From NCBI GenBank assembly GCA_023424725.1, contig JAFADQ010000198.1, positions 1-7,654 on the forward strand: DNA of 7,654 nucleotides. Reading direction: 5' to 3'. The notes beneath the pieces are model-generated. The model was not told the DNA's origin and did no database searches. It saw nothing but the letters and a program-made list of their open reading frames with translations. How positions within the stretch are numbered: position 1 is the first letter of the stretch; each line of letters opens with the position of its first letter. The translations under genes and the position numbers were made by a program. Of this stretch, positions 1-5,344 are shown one piece after another. The stretch comes from Bacteroidota bacterium (GTDB lineage: Bacteria > Bacteroidota > Bacteroidia > Cytophagales > Hymenobacteraceae).

Positions 1-636
1 GGTAATGTTGCGCTTATTATTCTCTTCCTGAAGCGTTTGTATAATACGGGTAAGTGGTTCTTTGTCTTGCAGCTCGCGCAGGCCCGGGGTGTTTGGCGAG
101 CTTACATTCACCACAAAATAATCTACCAGGTCGTGCAGGGCGTTAAGGCAAATCAGGTAATCCGACACGGCAAATTCGTTGGCGGTGTCTTTGTTTTTGC
201 CAATGTTGCCACCCACAATAATGTTGCTTTTGCGCTTCTCTAACCTGCGCGCGGCAGCCTCTACCCCACCGTTGTTAAAGCCCATCCGGTTAATTATGGC
301 CTGGTCTTTTGGCAGCCTGAACAGGCGCGGCCTGGGGTTTCCGGGCTGCGCTTTTGGCGTGAGCGTGCCTATTTCTATAAACCCAAAACCCAGGTGTGCC
401 ATAGAATCTATCATAAGCGCGTCTTTATCGAACCCGGCCGCCAAACCAACCGGATTTGGAAATTTCAGTCCAAAAAGCTCTTTCTCCAGCTTTGGGTGCT
501 GCACTTTAAAGGCTGCGTCGGCCAAAAAAGGCACCGCCGGAACAGAAAACCCGGCACCCAGCGCAGCCGCCGTAAAGTGATGCACTTTCTCGGGATCGAA
601 TTTAAAAAGCAGCGGCCGGATAAGGGATTTGTACAC
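1..636 (-). CDS. pyrD: Dihydroorotate dehydrogenase (quinone), class 2; 3' end cut by window edge
   Basis: PyrD oxidises dihydroorotate to orotate in pyrimidine synthesis, passing electrons through FMN to quinone at the membrane. Only the first 212 codons are here; the family is usually about 340 residues. Visible motifs are FPNPVGLAAGFDKD (residues 59-72), GTLTPKAQPGNPRPRLFRL (90-108), NRMGFNN (116-122) and NVSSPNTPGLR (177-187). In the last, the second Ser (S180) aligns with the catalytic base of class 2 enzymes and the Asn residues bind FMN/substrate. The N-terminal segment (residues 1-20), with LIRPLLFKFDPEKVHHFT, is the class 2 membrane-associating helix region. No in-frame ATG exists between the upstream TGA (minus-strand codon near 694) and this segment, so the start is the GTG at 636-634, preceded by an A-rich stretch. 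It lies 151 bp downstream of xerD on the same strand and might be co-transcribed; I found no convincing promoter of its own. Confidence 0.95.
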   Translation of the reverse strand, partial: MYKSLIRPLLFKFDPEKVHHFTAAALGAGFSVPAVPFLADAAFKVQHPKLEKELFGLKFPNPVGLAAGFDKDALMIDSMAHLGFGFIEIGTLTPKAQPGNPRPRLFRLPKDQAIINRMGFNNGGVEAAARRLEKRKSNIIVGGNIGKNKDTANEFAVSDYLICLNALHDLVDYFVVNVSSPNTPGLRELQDKEPLTRIIQTLQEENNKRNIT

Positions 637-750
637 GTTTTTTATAGATTTGAGGGTTGAAAGTTGAAAAAGAATGGCGCTAAAGCAATATACTCATAAC
701 TAAAAATGCTTAAGCAGAATTTTGAAAAACTACTTCAATATTAAAAAATT

Positions 751-785
751 CTATCCTATTACTTTACACCTGCTACCTTATACCT
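751..785 (-). repeat. Five-copy degenerate heptanucleotide tandem repeat
   Basis: Starting 2 bp after the xerD stop codon, the minus strand holds five consecutive 7-mers with no spacer: AGGTATA (785-779), AGGTAGC (778-772), AGGTGTA (771-765), AAGTAAT (764-758) and AGGATAG (757-751). All five begin A-[AG]-G. The strict 7-bp period is seen directly; its origin and role are unknown. It sits in the 151-bp xerD-pyrD gap, which otherwise shows only AT-rich sequence and a short TTGAA-rich run at about 655-670. Confidence 0.6.
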
Positions 786-787
786 CT

Positions 788-1684
788 TCAACTTCTCGGA
801 TGAAAATCTTTTATTACCTGGCTCAGATAATCACGGTCCAGATGGGTATAAATTTCGGTAGTGGTGATGCTTTCGTGGCCCAGCATTTCCTGCACGGCAC
901 GCAAATCTGCTCCGCCTTCTATTAAGTGTGTGGCAAACGAATGGCGGAACGTATGCGGGCTAATATCTTTTTGCAAACCGGTTTTAGCGGCCAGGTCTTT
1001 TATAATAGTGAACACCATTACGCGGCTTAATCCTGCGCCGCGCCTGTTCAGGAATAGCGTATCTTCGTGGCCTTTTTTAATTACCTGGTGGTTGCGCACA
1101 TGTTCCTGGTAAATAGCAATGTGCTTGCGGGCATCGCTTCCAATGGGCACCAGGCGCTCTTTGTTGCCTTTCCCGACCACCTTCATAAACCCCACTTCCA
1201 GGTACAAATTGCTTTTTTTCAGGTCTACCAGCTCGCTTACGCGCAGGCCAGAGCTGTACAAAGTTTCCAGCATTGCCCGGTTCCGGATTCCTTCGGGAGT
1301 AGAAACATCTACGGCTTCTAACAACCCCAGCACTTCGTTTACCGATAGCGTATGCGGCAGCGCGCGCGAAAGTTTTGGCGCGTCCAGCGTTTCGGTTGGG
1401 TCTGCCACGATAAGCCGCTCTATCAGCAGGAACTTAAAAAAAGCCTTAATACCCGATAAAAGCCGGGCCTGCGACCGCGCCGAACCTCCATCCACTGTAA
1501 CCCCGGCCAGAAAATCCTGCAATAGCTTGCTGTTAACCTCTTGCAAACTCACGCTACCGTTGGCAGCCACAAACTCCTGCAGCTTTGCTACATCGCGTAA
1601 ATAGGCCTCTACCGAGTTAGCCGACAGCGACCGCTCCAGTTGCAGGTATTGCTTGAAAGAATTTACAGCGGCCGGCCACGACAT
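788..1684 (-). CDS. xerD: Site-specific tyrosine recombinase XerD
   Basis: A 298-residue Xer recombinase, the usual length, which with XerC resolves chromosome dimers at dif during cell division. The N-terminal SAM-like core-binding domain covers about residues 1-85 and the catalytic domain about 110-298. All active-site residues are visible: Arg148 in SSGLRVSELVDL, Lys172 in GKGNKERLVPIG, His244 and Arg247 in HTFRHSFATHL, His270 in LGH, and nucleophile Tyr279 in TEIYTHL. The overall sequence and C-terminal end (DRDYLSQVIKDFHPRS) fit XerD rather than XerC or a phage integrase, and no att-like repeats or other integration genes lie near it. The ATG at 1684 is about 18 nt after the predicted transcription start. 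It is divergent from aroQ, an arrangement I recall from other Bacteroidota. XerD versus a generic XerA/XerC paralogue rests on recognition, not on a tree. Confidence 0.93.
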   Translation of the reverse strand: MSWPAAVNSFKQYLQLERSLSANSVEAYLRDVAKLQEFVAANGSVSLQEVNSKLLQDFLAGVTVDGGSARSQARLLSGIKAFFKFLLIERLIVADPTETLDAPKLSRALPHTLSVNEVLGLLEAVDVSTPEGIRNRAMLETLYSSGLRVSELVDLKKSNLYLEVGFMKVVGKGNKERLVPIGSDARKHIAIYQEHVRNHQVIKKGHEDTLFLNRRGAGLSRVMVFTIIKDLAAKTGLQKDISPHTFRHSFATHLIEGGADLRAVQEMLGHESITTTEIYTHLDRDYLSQVIKDFHPRS

Positions 1685-1707
1685 AAAATCAGCTAATTAG
1701 AAGGCTA

Positions 1708-1739
1708 CAAAATTAGCAGCATTAGGCTTAAAGGTACAA
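1708..1739 (-). promoter_or_regulatory. Predicted Bacteroidota-type promoter of xerD
   Basis: On the minus strand a TTG (1739-1737) is followed after exactly 21 nt by TAATTTTG (1715-1708). This matches the Bacteroidota -33 TTG and -7 TAnnTTTG consensus. Transcription would begin near 1702, leaving a leader of about 18 nt before the xerD ATG. The site overlaps the predicted aroQ promoter on the opposite strand. Confidence 0.55.
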
Positions 1740-1751
1740 GCTTTATATTTG
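1722..1751 (+). promoter_or_regulatory. Predicted Bacteroidota-type promoter of aroQ
   Basis: TATATTTG at 1744-1751 is a perfect TAnnTTTG -7 box. The -33 region is weaker: TTA at 1722-1724, 19 nt upstream. The predicted start near 1757 would leave a leader of about 40 nt before the aroQ ATG. No Shine-Dalgarno is seen, which is normal for this phylum. Confidence 0.5.
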
Positions 1752-1797
1752 CGATATTACATAAAGCCCGTAAAACAGCTTCTTTCAGAATTATCTA

Positions 1798-2214
1798 ATG
1801 GAATTACATATCGTAAACGGACCAAATTTAAACCTGCTGGGCAAGCGCGAGCCAGAAAAATACGGCCAAATAAGTTTTGATGATTTTCTGAAAGATCTAA
1901 AAGCTCAATTTCCGGATATATCTATCCATTATTACCAAAGCAATGTAGAGGGCGAGCTGATAAATTACCTGCACCAGGTGGGTTTCTCTTGTTCCGGAAT
2001 TATTTTAAACGCGGGTGGCTATACGCATACATCGGTGGCGCTGCGCGATGCTGTGGCGGCCATTTCTGCGCCTGTTATAGAGGTACACATCACCAATATT
2101 TATGCCCGCGAAGATTTCCGTAAACAAAACCTGCTGGCCGGGGTTTGCAAAGGTTCTGTTTCTGGTTTAGGGTTAGCTGGTTATTCGCTTGCCGTTCAGT
2201 ATTTTATAAGTTAG
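1798..2214 (+). CDS. aroQ: 3-Dehydroquinate dehydratase, type II
   Basis: AroQ dehydrates 3-dehydroquinate to 3-dehydroshikimate in the shikimate pathway; the type II enzyme is a cytoplasmic flavodoxin-like dodecamer. The 138-residue protein is close to the family length (about 140-150). Family motifs are present: NGPNLNLLGKREPEKYG (residues 7-23) with Arg17 and catalytic Tyr22, LNAGGYTHTS (70-79) with Asn71 and His77, EVHITN (95-100) with His97, AREDFRKQ (103-110) with the lid arginines, and GSVSGLGLAGY (119-129) near the C-terminus. The ATG at 1798 gives the canonical N-terminus two residues before the first beta strand. It appears to be a single-gene unit, with xerD divergent upstream and a bidirectional terminator directly downstream. 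Confidence 0.96.
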   Translation: MELHIVNGPNLNLLGKREPEKYGQISFDDFLKDLKAQFPDISIHYYQSNVEGELINYLHQVGFSCSGIILNAGGYTHTSVALRDAVAAISAPVIEVHITNIYAREDFRKQNLLAGVCKGSVSGLGLAGYSLAVQYFIS

Positions 2215-2240
2215 TTTTGAAGAAACGCTTAAATAAAAAA

Positions 2241-2262
2241 AAGCCCCGGTTACCCAGGGCTT
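2241..2262. terminator. Bidirectional intrinsic terminator between aroQ and the YtxH-CsbD gene
   Basis: AAGCCC (2241-2246) pairs with GGGCTT (2257-2262), and a short inner GG/CC pairing is possible. An A-run at 2235-2242 gives the minus-strand transcript an immediate U-tract, and a T-run at 2272-2278 follows on the plus side. It therefore stops aroQ on plus and, with the better tail, the minus-strand gene that ends at 2287. Confidence 0.75.
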
Positions 2263-2286
2263 CTTCAATTGTTTTTTTGCGCGGTT

Positions 2287-2688
2287 TTATAGCTCGCCCA
2301 GCATTTTTTCAACTTCCTGGCGGGTCATGCCAAGAGCGCGCTGCAGGTTACCATAAAGCTCGTCGCCGGCGCCGCCCGCATACGTCAGATCATCGTCGGT
2401 AAGCTGGCCGTAGCGCTGCTTCAGTTTTCCTTTTACCTCGTTCCAATCGCCTTTAAAAGCCATTTTGGTGCCACCTGTAACGCCTGGAATATTCAGGTTC
2501 AGGTGGTCTATTTTATCCATGGTTTGCTTTAGCATACCTTCCAGGTCTTTGCCTAAACGGTTAGCAGATTTGCGAAGGTTGCCACGGGTTGCTTCTCCTG
2601 TTTCCGGAGCCATTAACAATCCGGCTACTACACCGGCACTGGCACCTGCCAGCAGAGCAAGTAAAATTTTTCCGCTGTTGTCTTTCAT
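2287..2688 (-). CDS. YtxH-CsbD two-domain stress-type protein
   Basis: A 133-residue protein from the ATG at 2688. Residues about 5-60 look like a YtxH domain (general-stress family): the hydrophobic, small-residue helix LLALLAGASAGVVAGLLMAP (9-28), then ETGEATRGNLRKSA and an amphipathic helical stretch. A GG-containing linker (about 64-76) leads to a CsbD-like domain (77-133) with GDWNEVKGKLKQRYGQLTDDD, an aspartate/glycine segment and MTRQEVEKML. CsbD proteins are small sigma-B or stress-induced proteins in many bacteria with no known biochemistry; a membrane-anchored stress role is inference. The frame stays open upstream, with further ATGs at 2784, 2811 and 2856 (189 residues). That extension is Lys/Arg-rich and unlike YtxH N-termini, so I prefer 2688. 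However, the only promoter candidate lies at 2886-2916 and would also fit a longer protein. Confidence 0.85.
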   Translation of the reverse strand: MKDNSGKILLALLAGASAGVVAGLLMAPETGEATRGNLRKSANRLGKDLEGMLKQTMDKIDHLNLNIPGVTGGTKMAFKGDWNEVKGKLKQRYGQLTDDDLTYAGGAGDELYGNLQRALGMTRQEVEKMLGEL

Positions 2689-2720
2689 AGTACGTTTTTT
2701 AAGTTTTTTCCTTTTAGACT

Positions 2721-2737
2721 TAACGGTTTTGCCGTTA
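2721..2737. other. Short inverted repeat upstream of the YtxH-CsbD start
   Basis: TAACGG (2721-2726) and CCGTTA (2732-2737) form a perfect 6-bp stem around a 5-nt loop. The repeat lies 33 bp upstream of the preferred ATG at 2688, inside the predicted leader, or inside the coding region if a longer start is used. It has no T-tract, so it is not a standard terminator. It might be an RNA hairpin or a protein-binding palindrome, or chance. Confidence 0.3.
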
Positions 2738-2872
2738 TTTGGTTTTTCAGATTCCTGTGTTTGTTGGGTACGAGCGGGCTCCATTTCCCTTACAGGCACT
2801 TTATTTCTCATAACTTTCAGCGATAGTTTACTGATTTTTATAAAGCAGGCAGCCATTATATGGCCCCTATCG

Positions 2873-2902
2873 TTTAGTTATACGTTAAAACTACTATATT
2901 TA
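2873..2902 (+). promoter_or_regulatory. Weak predicted promoter of the Kazal lipoprotein gene
   Basis: TATATTTA (2895-2902) differs from TAnnTTTG at the last base, and TTT (2873-2875) stands 19 nt upstream in place of TTG. If it is used, transcription would begin near 2908, after the ATG at 2904, which would favour the second ATG at 2922 as the true start. Confidence 0.35.
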
Positions 2903-2916
2903 GATGCGTAAACCAA
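2886..2916 (-). promoter_or_regulatory. Predicted promoter of the YtxH-CsbD gene
   Basis: On the minus strand a TTG (2916-2914) is followed after 20 nt by TAGTTTTA (2893-2886), one mismatch from TAnnTTTG. Transcription from about 2880 would leave a leader of about 190 nt to the ATG at 2688, or about 24 nt to the ATG at 2856. It overlaps the opposing predicted promoter at 2873-2902. Confidence 0.4.
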
Positions 2917-3155
2917 AAAAAATGCAAAAAACTATTAACTATCTGGCTGGCATTATATTGATAAATTGCTTTGCTGGCTGCGCGGCGAAAACCGGTACCG
3001 AAAACTGCATCGATGCCTCTAAAATTAACAACGAGATGGTTTGTATTACCCTATACGAACCTGTTTGCGGCTGCGACAACAAAACGTACGCTAACAGTTG
3101 CTACGCCGACAGGGCCGGTGTTACCTCTTTTAAACCCGGCGAATGCCCGGAATAG
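2904..3155 (+). CDS. Small lipoprotein with a Kazal-type serine protease inhibitor domain
   Basis: An 83-residue protein, or 77 if it starts at the second ATG (2922), which follows an A-rich tract and is about equally likely. The N-terminus is a lipoprotein signal: basic residues, the hydrophobic stretch INYLAGIILINCFAGC, and Cys26 after Phe-Ala-Gly as a near-consensus lipobox. The mature part is almost entirely one Kazal domain. Six cysteines at 35, 47, 55, 57, 66 and 81 have Kazal spacing, with the core YEPVCGCDNKTYANSCYAD (51-69) and a final GEC. By alignment with PSTI-type Kazal domains the P1 residue would be Thr49 and P1' Leu50. This suggests that any target is not trypsin-like, but no target can be named. 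It is probably anchored in an envelope membrane, where it might inhibit proteases. It is not clearly in an operon with the cupin gene 125 bp downstream. Confidence 0.85.
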   Translation: MRKPKKMQKTINYLAGIILINCFAGCAAKTGTENCIDASKINNEMVCITLYEPVCGCDNKTYANSCYADRAGVTSFKPGECPE

Positions 3156-3229
3156 CAGATAAAACCGGCCAGAATAAAAAGCACGAATAACAGTATAATT
3201 AAACAAATTGGGTTGCGGCAGGCAGAAAT

Positions 3230-3260
3230 TTGGCCCTTGCAGCTTTTGTGCTTATCTTAA
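3230..3260 (+). promoter_or_regulatory. Possible promoter of the cupin/ALDC-like operon
   Basis: TTG (3230-3232) is followed after 20 nt by TATCTTAA (3253-3260), a partial match to TAnnTTTG. Transcription would start near 3267, about 14 nt before the cupin ATG. This would make the TTG at 3230 a promoter element rather than a start codon. Confidence 0.35.
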
Positions 3261-3280
3261 ACAGGGTCTTACTACACGCT

Positions 3281-3646
3281 ATGAAAAACTATATAAAACA
3301 GTCGAAACCATTTGTAGTGCCTACTTCCGACGGCAAACTGATAGAAGAGCATTTCGGTTTGTCATCTACCCAAACCAAAGGCTTTAGCATTGCACACATG
3401 GTGGCGCCGCCGCATTGGTCGGAGCCGCATCAGAAACCTGAATTTGATGAGGTAACTATTGTTTTACGAGGCAAAAAAGTAATAGAAGTAGACGGAGAAG
3501 AAGTAGAGCTGAAGGCCGGAGAAACCATTTTGGTAAAAGCCGGAAGCCGGGTGCGCTACTCTAACCCTTTTACCGAAGAACTGGAGTACTGGTCGGTGTG
3601 CGTGCCCGCTTTTAATATTGCTACCGTTAACCGCGAAAAATCATGA
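3281..3646 (+). CDS. Single-domain cupin protein
   Basis: A 121-residue cytoplasmic cupin beta-barrel. The first cupin motif reads PPHWSEPHQKPEFDEVTIVLRG (residues 43-64 region), with His45, His50 and Glu54/Glu57 as likely metal ligands. The second reads AGETILVKAGSRVRYSNP (79-96), where the position normally held by the fourth ligand His is Arg92, followed by the usual Asn95. The C-terminal LEYWSVCVPAF (101-111) resembles a widespread family of small EutQ-like/Cupin_2 proteins of unknown substrate. I chose the ATG at 3281; the frame is open back to a TTG at 3230, but that extension is hydrophobic and unlike the family. The stop codon overlaps the next gene's start (ATGA at 3643-3646), so the two are very probably translationally coupled. 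Enzyme or sensor function cannot be decided. Confidence 0.85.
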   Translation: MKNYIKQSKPFVVPTSDGKLIEEHFGLSSTQTKGFSIAHMVAPPHWSEPHQKPEFDEVTIVLRGKKVIEVDGEEVELKAGETILVKAGSRVRYSNPFTEELEYWSVCVPAFNIATVNREKS

Positions 3647-4446
3647 ACCTAAACAATTCGATTCTAAAAAAAGCTTTGGTTTTGGCATGCCTGCAAGGGC
3701 CAATTTTGGGGGCGTTTGGGCAAAAAAACAACATAACCGTACACTGCGCCGGCGAAATGCGGCAGGTAATGCACCACAACAACTTATCGGCGCATGCATC
3801 TCTCGATTCGCTCCTGCAAAAGCCAAATATGTACGCTATCGGGCCTTTAGAGGGTTTGCAGGGCGAGGTTACTGTATTAAATTCTAAGCCCTACATTACC
3901 AAAGCCAAAGGAGTATCTGCGGAAACCACGCACGACAGCACCGCCAAAGCAGCTTTTCTGGTATACGCACATGTACCCGCCTGGGAAGAATTCGCTATCC
4001 CTACGTTTGTGAAAGACATGGTAAGCCTTGAAGATTTTGTAAAGCAAAAAGCAAAAGAACAGCGCTTCGATTTTAAAGGCCCTATCCCTTTTCTGGTGAA
4101 AGGAAAAGTTGCTACCTCGCGTATCCATATCGTAAACAAAACCGGTAACGAAGCGCATACGCCCGAAGACCACGATAAAATAAAGATATACTTCCAGCCT
4201 TCTAACACCGAGGTAAATATGGCAGGCTTCTATTCTACCAAGCATAAAGGAATTTTTACGCACCACGACAGCTTTATACACGTGCATTTGGTTACTGCCG
4301 ATGAGAAGCTATCGGGGCACCTGGACGCGGTTTCTTTTGTGCCCGGAAAAGCCACATTATTGCTGCCCGACTGGCCAAAACAACAGCGGAAAAGAGAGGT
4401 AAATTTAAAATCAAGAAAAAACGAAATCCCCAATCTTCAATATTAA
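3643..4446 (+). CDS. Exported acetolactate-decarboxylase-like protein
   Basis: A 267-residue protein with a likely type I signal peptide: Lys9-Lys10, a hydrophobic stretch ALVLACLQGPILGAFG and probable cleavage before Gln27. The mature part resembles alpha-acetolactate decarboxylase (AlsD/BudA family, which makes acetoin from acetolactate). The segment LDSLLQKPNMYAIGPLEG runs into LQGEVTVLNSKPYI (72-85), aligning with the GTF-LDGE segment. The metal-ligand pattern His213-x-His215-x10-His226, in FIHVHLVTADEKLSGHLD, has the same spacing as His194/196/207 of characterised ALDCs. Arg160 may be the catalytic Arg. The protein ends 41 residues after His226, so the C-terminal glutamate that completes the active site (Glu253, 46 residues after His207 in known enzymes, from memory) has no clear counterpart. 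The activity is therefore uncertain. It overlaps the cupin gene by 4 bp and is closed by a strong terminator. Confidence 0.75.
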   Translation: MNLNNSILKKALVLACLQGPILGAFGQKNNITVHCAGEMRQVMHHNNLSAHASLDSLLQKPNMYAIGPLEGLQGEVTVLNSKPYITKAKGVSAETTHDSTAKAAFLVYAHVPAWEEFAIPTFVKDMVSLEDFVKQKAKEQRFDFKGPIPFLVKGKVATSRIHIVNKTGNEAHTPEDHDKIKIYFQPSNTEVNMAGFYSTKHKGIFTHHDSFIHVHLVTADEKLSGHLDAVSFVPGKATLLLPDWPKQQRKREVNLKSRKNEIPNLQY

Positions 4447-4451
4447 TGCCT

Positions 4452-4494
4452 AAAAAGAAGAGGCTGCCCTTAATTTGAGCAGCCTCTTCTTTTT
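4452..4494. terminator. Strong bidirectional terminator between the ALDC-like gene and fabI
   Basis: Positions 4452-4467 pair perfectly with 4479-4494 (16 bp, core GAAGAGGCTGC/GCAGCCTCTTC) around an 11-nt loop. The A-run at the left foot and T-run at the right foot supply U-tracts on both strands. It sits between the convergent stops at 4446 (+) and 4513 (-), so it serves both genes. Confidence 0.92.
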
Positions 4495-4512
4495 TAATTA
4501 ATTTTTCAGGAT

Positions 4513-5337
4513 TTAAGCCTGGTGCGTAGCATTTATCATTTCTACCACGTCTTCTGTAATTCCGGTAGAGCAGAAACCGCCATCGTGCATCAGGTTTTGC
4601 ATGGTTACTTTGCGGGTAAGGTCCGAGAAAAGCGAGATCACATAATCGGCGCATTCTTCGGCAGAGGCATTACCCAGCGGGCTCATTTTATCGGCATAAT
4701 CAAAAAACGCGTCAAAGCCGCCAACGCCCGTTCCGGCAGTGGTTTTGGTTGGGCTTTGCGAAATGGTGTTTACACGCACTTTATTTTTCTTGGCGAAACG
4801 GTAACCGTAGCTGCGGGCAATGCTCTCCAGAAGGGCTTTTGCCTGTGCCATATCAGAATAATCGGGAAAGGTACGCTGCGCGGCAATGTAAGACAGCGCG
4901 ACGATAGAACCCCACTCGTTCATGGCATCCTGCTTCTCGGCTACGGCCATCATTTTATGGAACGAAAGCGCCGATACGTCTAAGGTTTTCTGAAACCAAT
5001 CGTAATTAAGGTCGCTGTAATCTTTGCCTTTGCGCACGTTCGGGCTCATGCCTATCGAGTGCAGCACAAAATCTAACTTGCCGCCCAAAATCTCTGTAGA
5101 TTTAGAAAAAAGGTTTTCGATATCTTCTACAGACGTGGCGTCGGCCGGAATTATCTGGGCATTGCAGCTTTCGGCCAGTTTATTAATTTCGCCCATTCGC
5201 ATGGCAATTGGTGCGTTGGTAAGCACAAAAGTGGCGCCTTCTTCGTGTGCGCGCTGCGCTACTTTCCAGGCGATGGAGTTCTGATCGAGCGCACCAGAAA
5301 TAATGCCGCGCTTTCCGGCCAAAAGATTAAATGCCAT
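4513..5337 (-). CDS. fabI: Enoyl-[acyl-carrier-protein] reductase (NADH)
   Basis: FabI reduces trans-2-enoyl-ACP in the last step of each fatty acid elongation cycle. The 274-residue protein has the short-chain dehydrogenase fold. The nucleotide-binding start is GKRGIISGALDQNSIAW (residues 8-24), with the spaced-glycine variant typical of FabI. Other marks are an Asp66 segment (PADATS), LHSIGMSP (92-99), and the catalytic Tyr150, Tyr160 and Lys167 in SYIAAQRTFPDYSDMAQAKA, with the Tyr-x6-Lys spacing that separates FabI from classical SDRs. SQSPTKTTAGTGVGGF (193-208) is the substrate-binding loop, in a form I associate with Bacteroidota. HDGGF (251-255) lies near the C-terminus. The ATG at 5337 gives the standard N-terminus. 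It follows recN by 107 bp on the same strand with no terminator between, so read-through is possible alongside a weak promoter of its own. It is also the target class of triclosan-type inhibitors. Confidence 0.96.
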   Translation of the reverse strand: MAFNLLAGKRGIISGALDQNSIAWKVAQRAHEEGATFVLTNAPIAMRMGEINKLAESCNAQIIPADATSVEDIENLFSKSTEILGGKLDFVLHSIGMSPNVRKGKDYSDLNYDWFQKTLDVSALSFHKMMAVAEKQDAMNEWGSIVALSYIAAQRTFPDYSDMAQAKALLESIARSYGYRFAKKNKVRVNTISQSPTKTTAGTGVGGFDAFFDYADKMSPLGNASAEECADYVISLFSDLTRKVTMQNLMHDGGFCSTGITEDVVEMINATHQA

Positions 5338-5344
5338 AGTATAA

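Noticed and set aside
179..660. Plus-strand open frames over the left edge
   Set aside because: The minus strand here encodes unmistakable PyrD motifs; the plus frames are shadows.
861..1604. Plus-strand open frames opposite xerD (up to 161 codons)
   Set aside because: They lie wholly antisense to a complete XerD with every catalytic residue, are rich in Ser/Arg and show no domain.
788..1684. Possibility that the tyrosine recombinase marks a mobile element
   Set aside because: Length and sequence fit the housekeeping Xer protein; no att repeats, tRNA, excisionase or cargo genes are nearby, and the flanking genes are housekeeping.
3230..3280. N-terminal extension of the cupin from a TTG at 3230
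   Set aside because: The 17 extra residues are hydrophobic and unlike cupin N-termini; the TTG fits better as a promoter -33 element, and ATG 3281 is available.
3673..3690. Possible lipobox (VLAC, Cys16) in the ALDC-like protein
   Set aside because: The hydrophobic stretch before Cys16 is only about five residues, too short; a type I cleavage before Gln27 fits better.
3877..4433. Minus-strand open frames opposite the ALDC-like gene
   Set aside because: They are Cys/Phe-rich translations with no family features; the plus strand carries a signal peptide and a metal-ligand triad.
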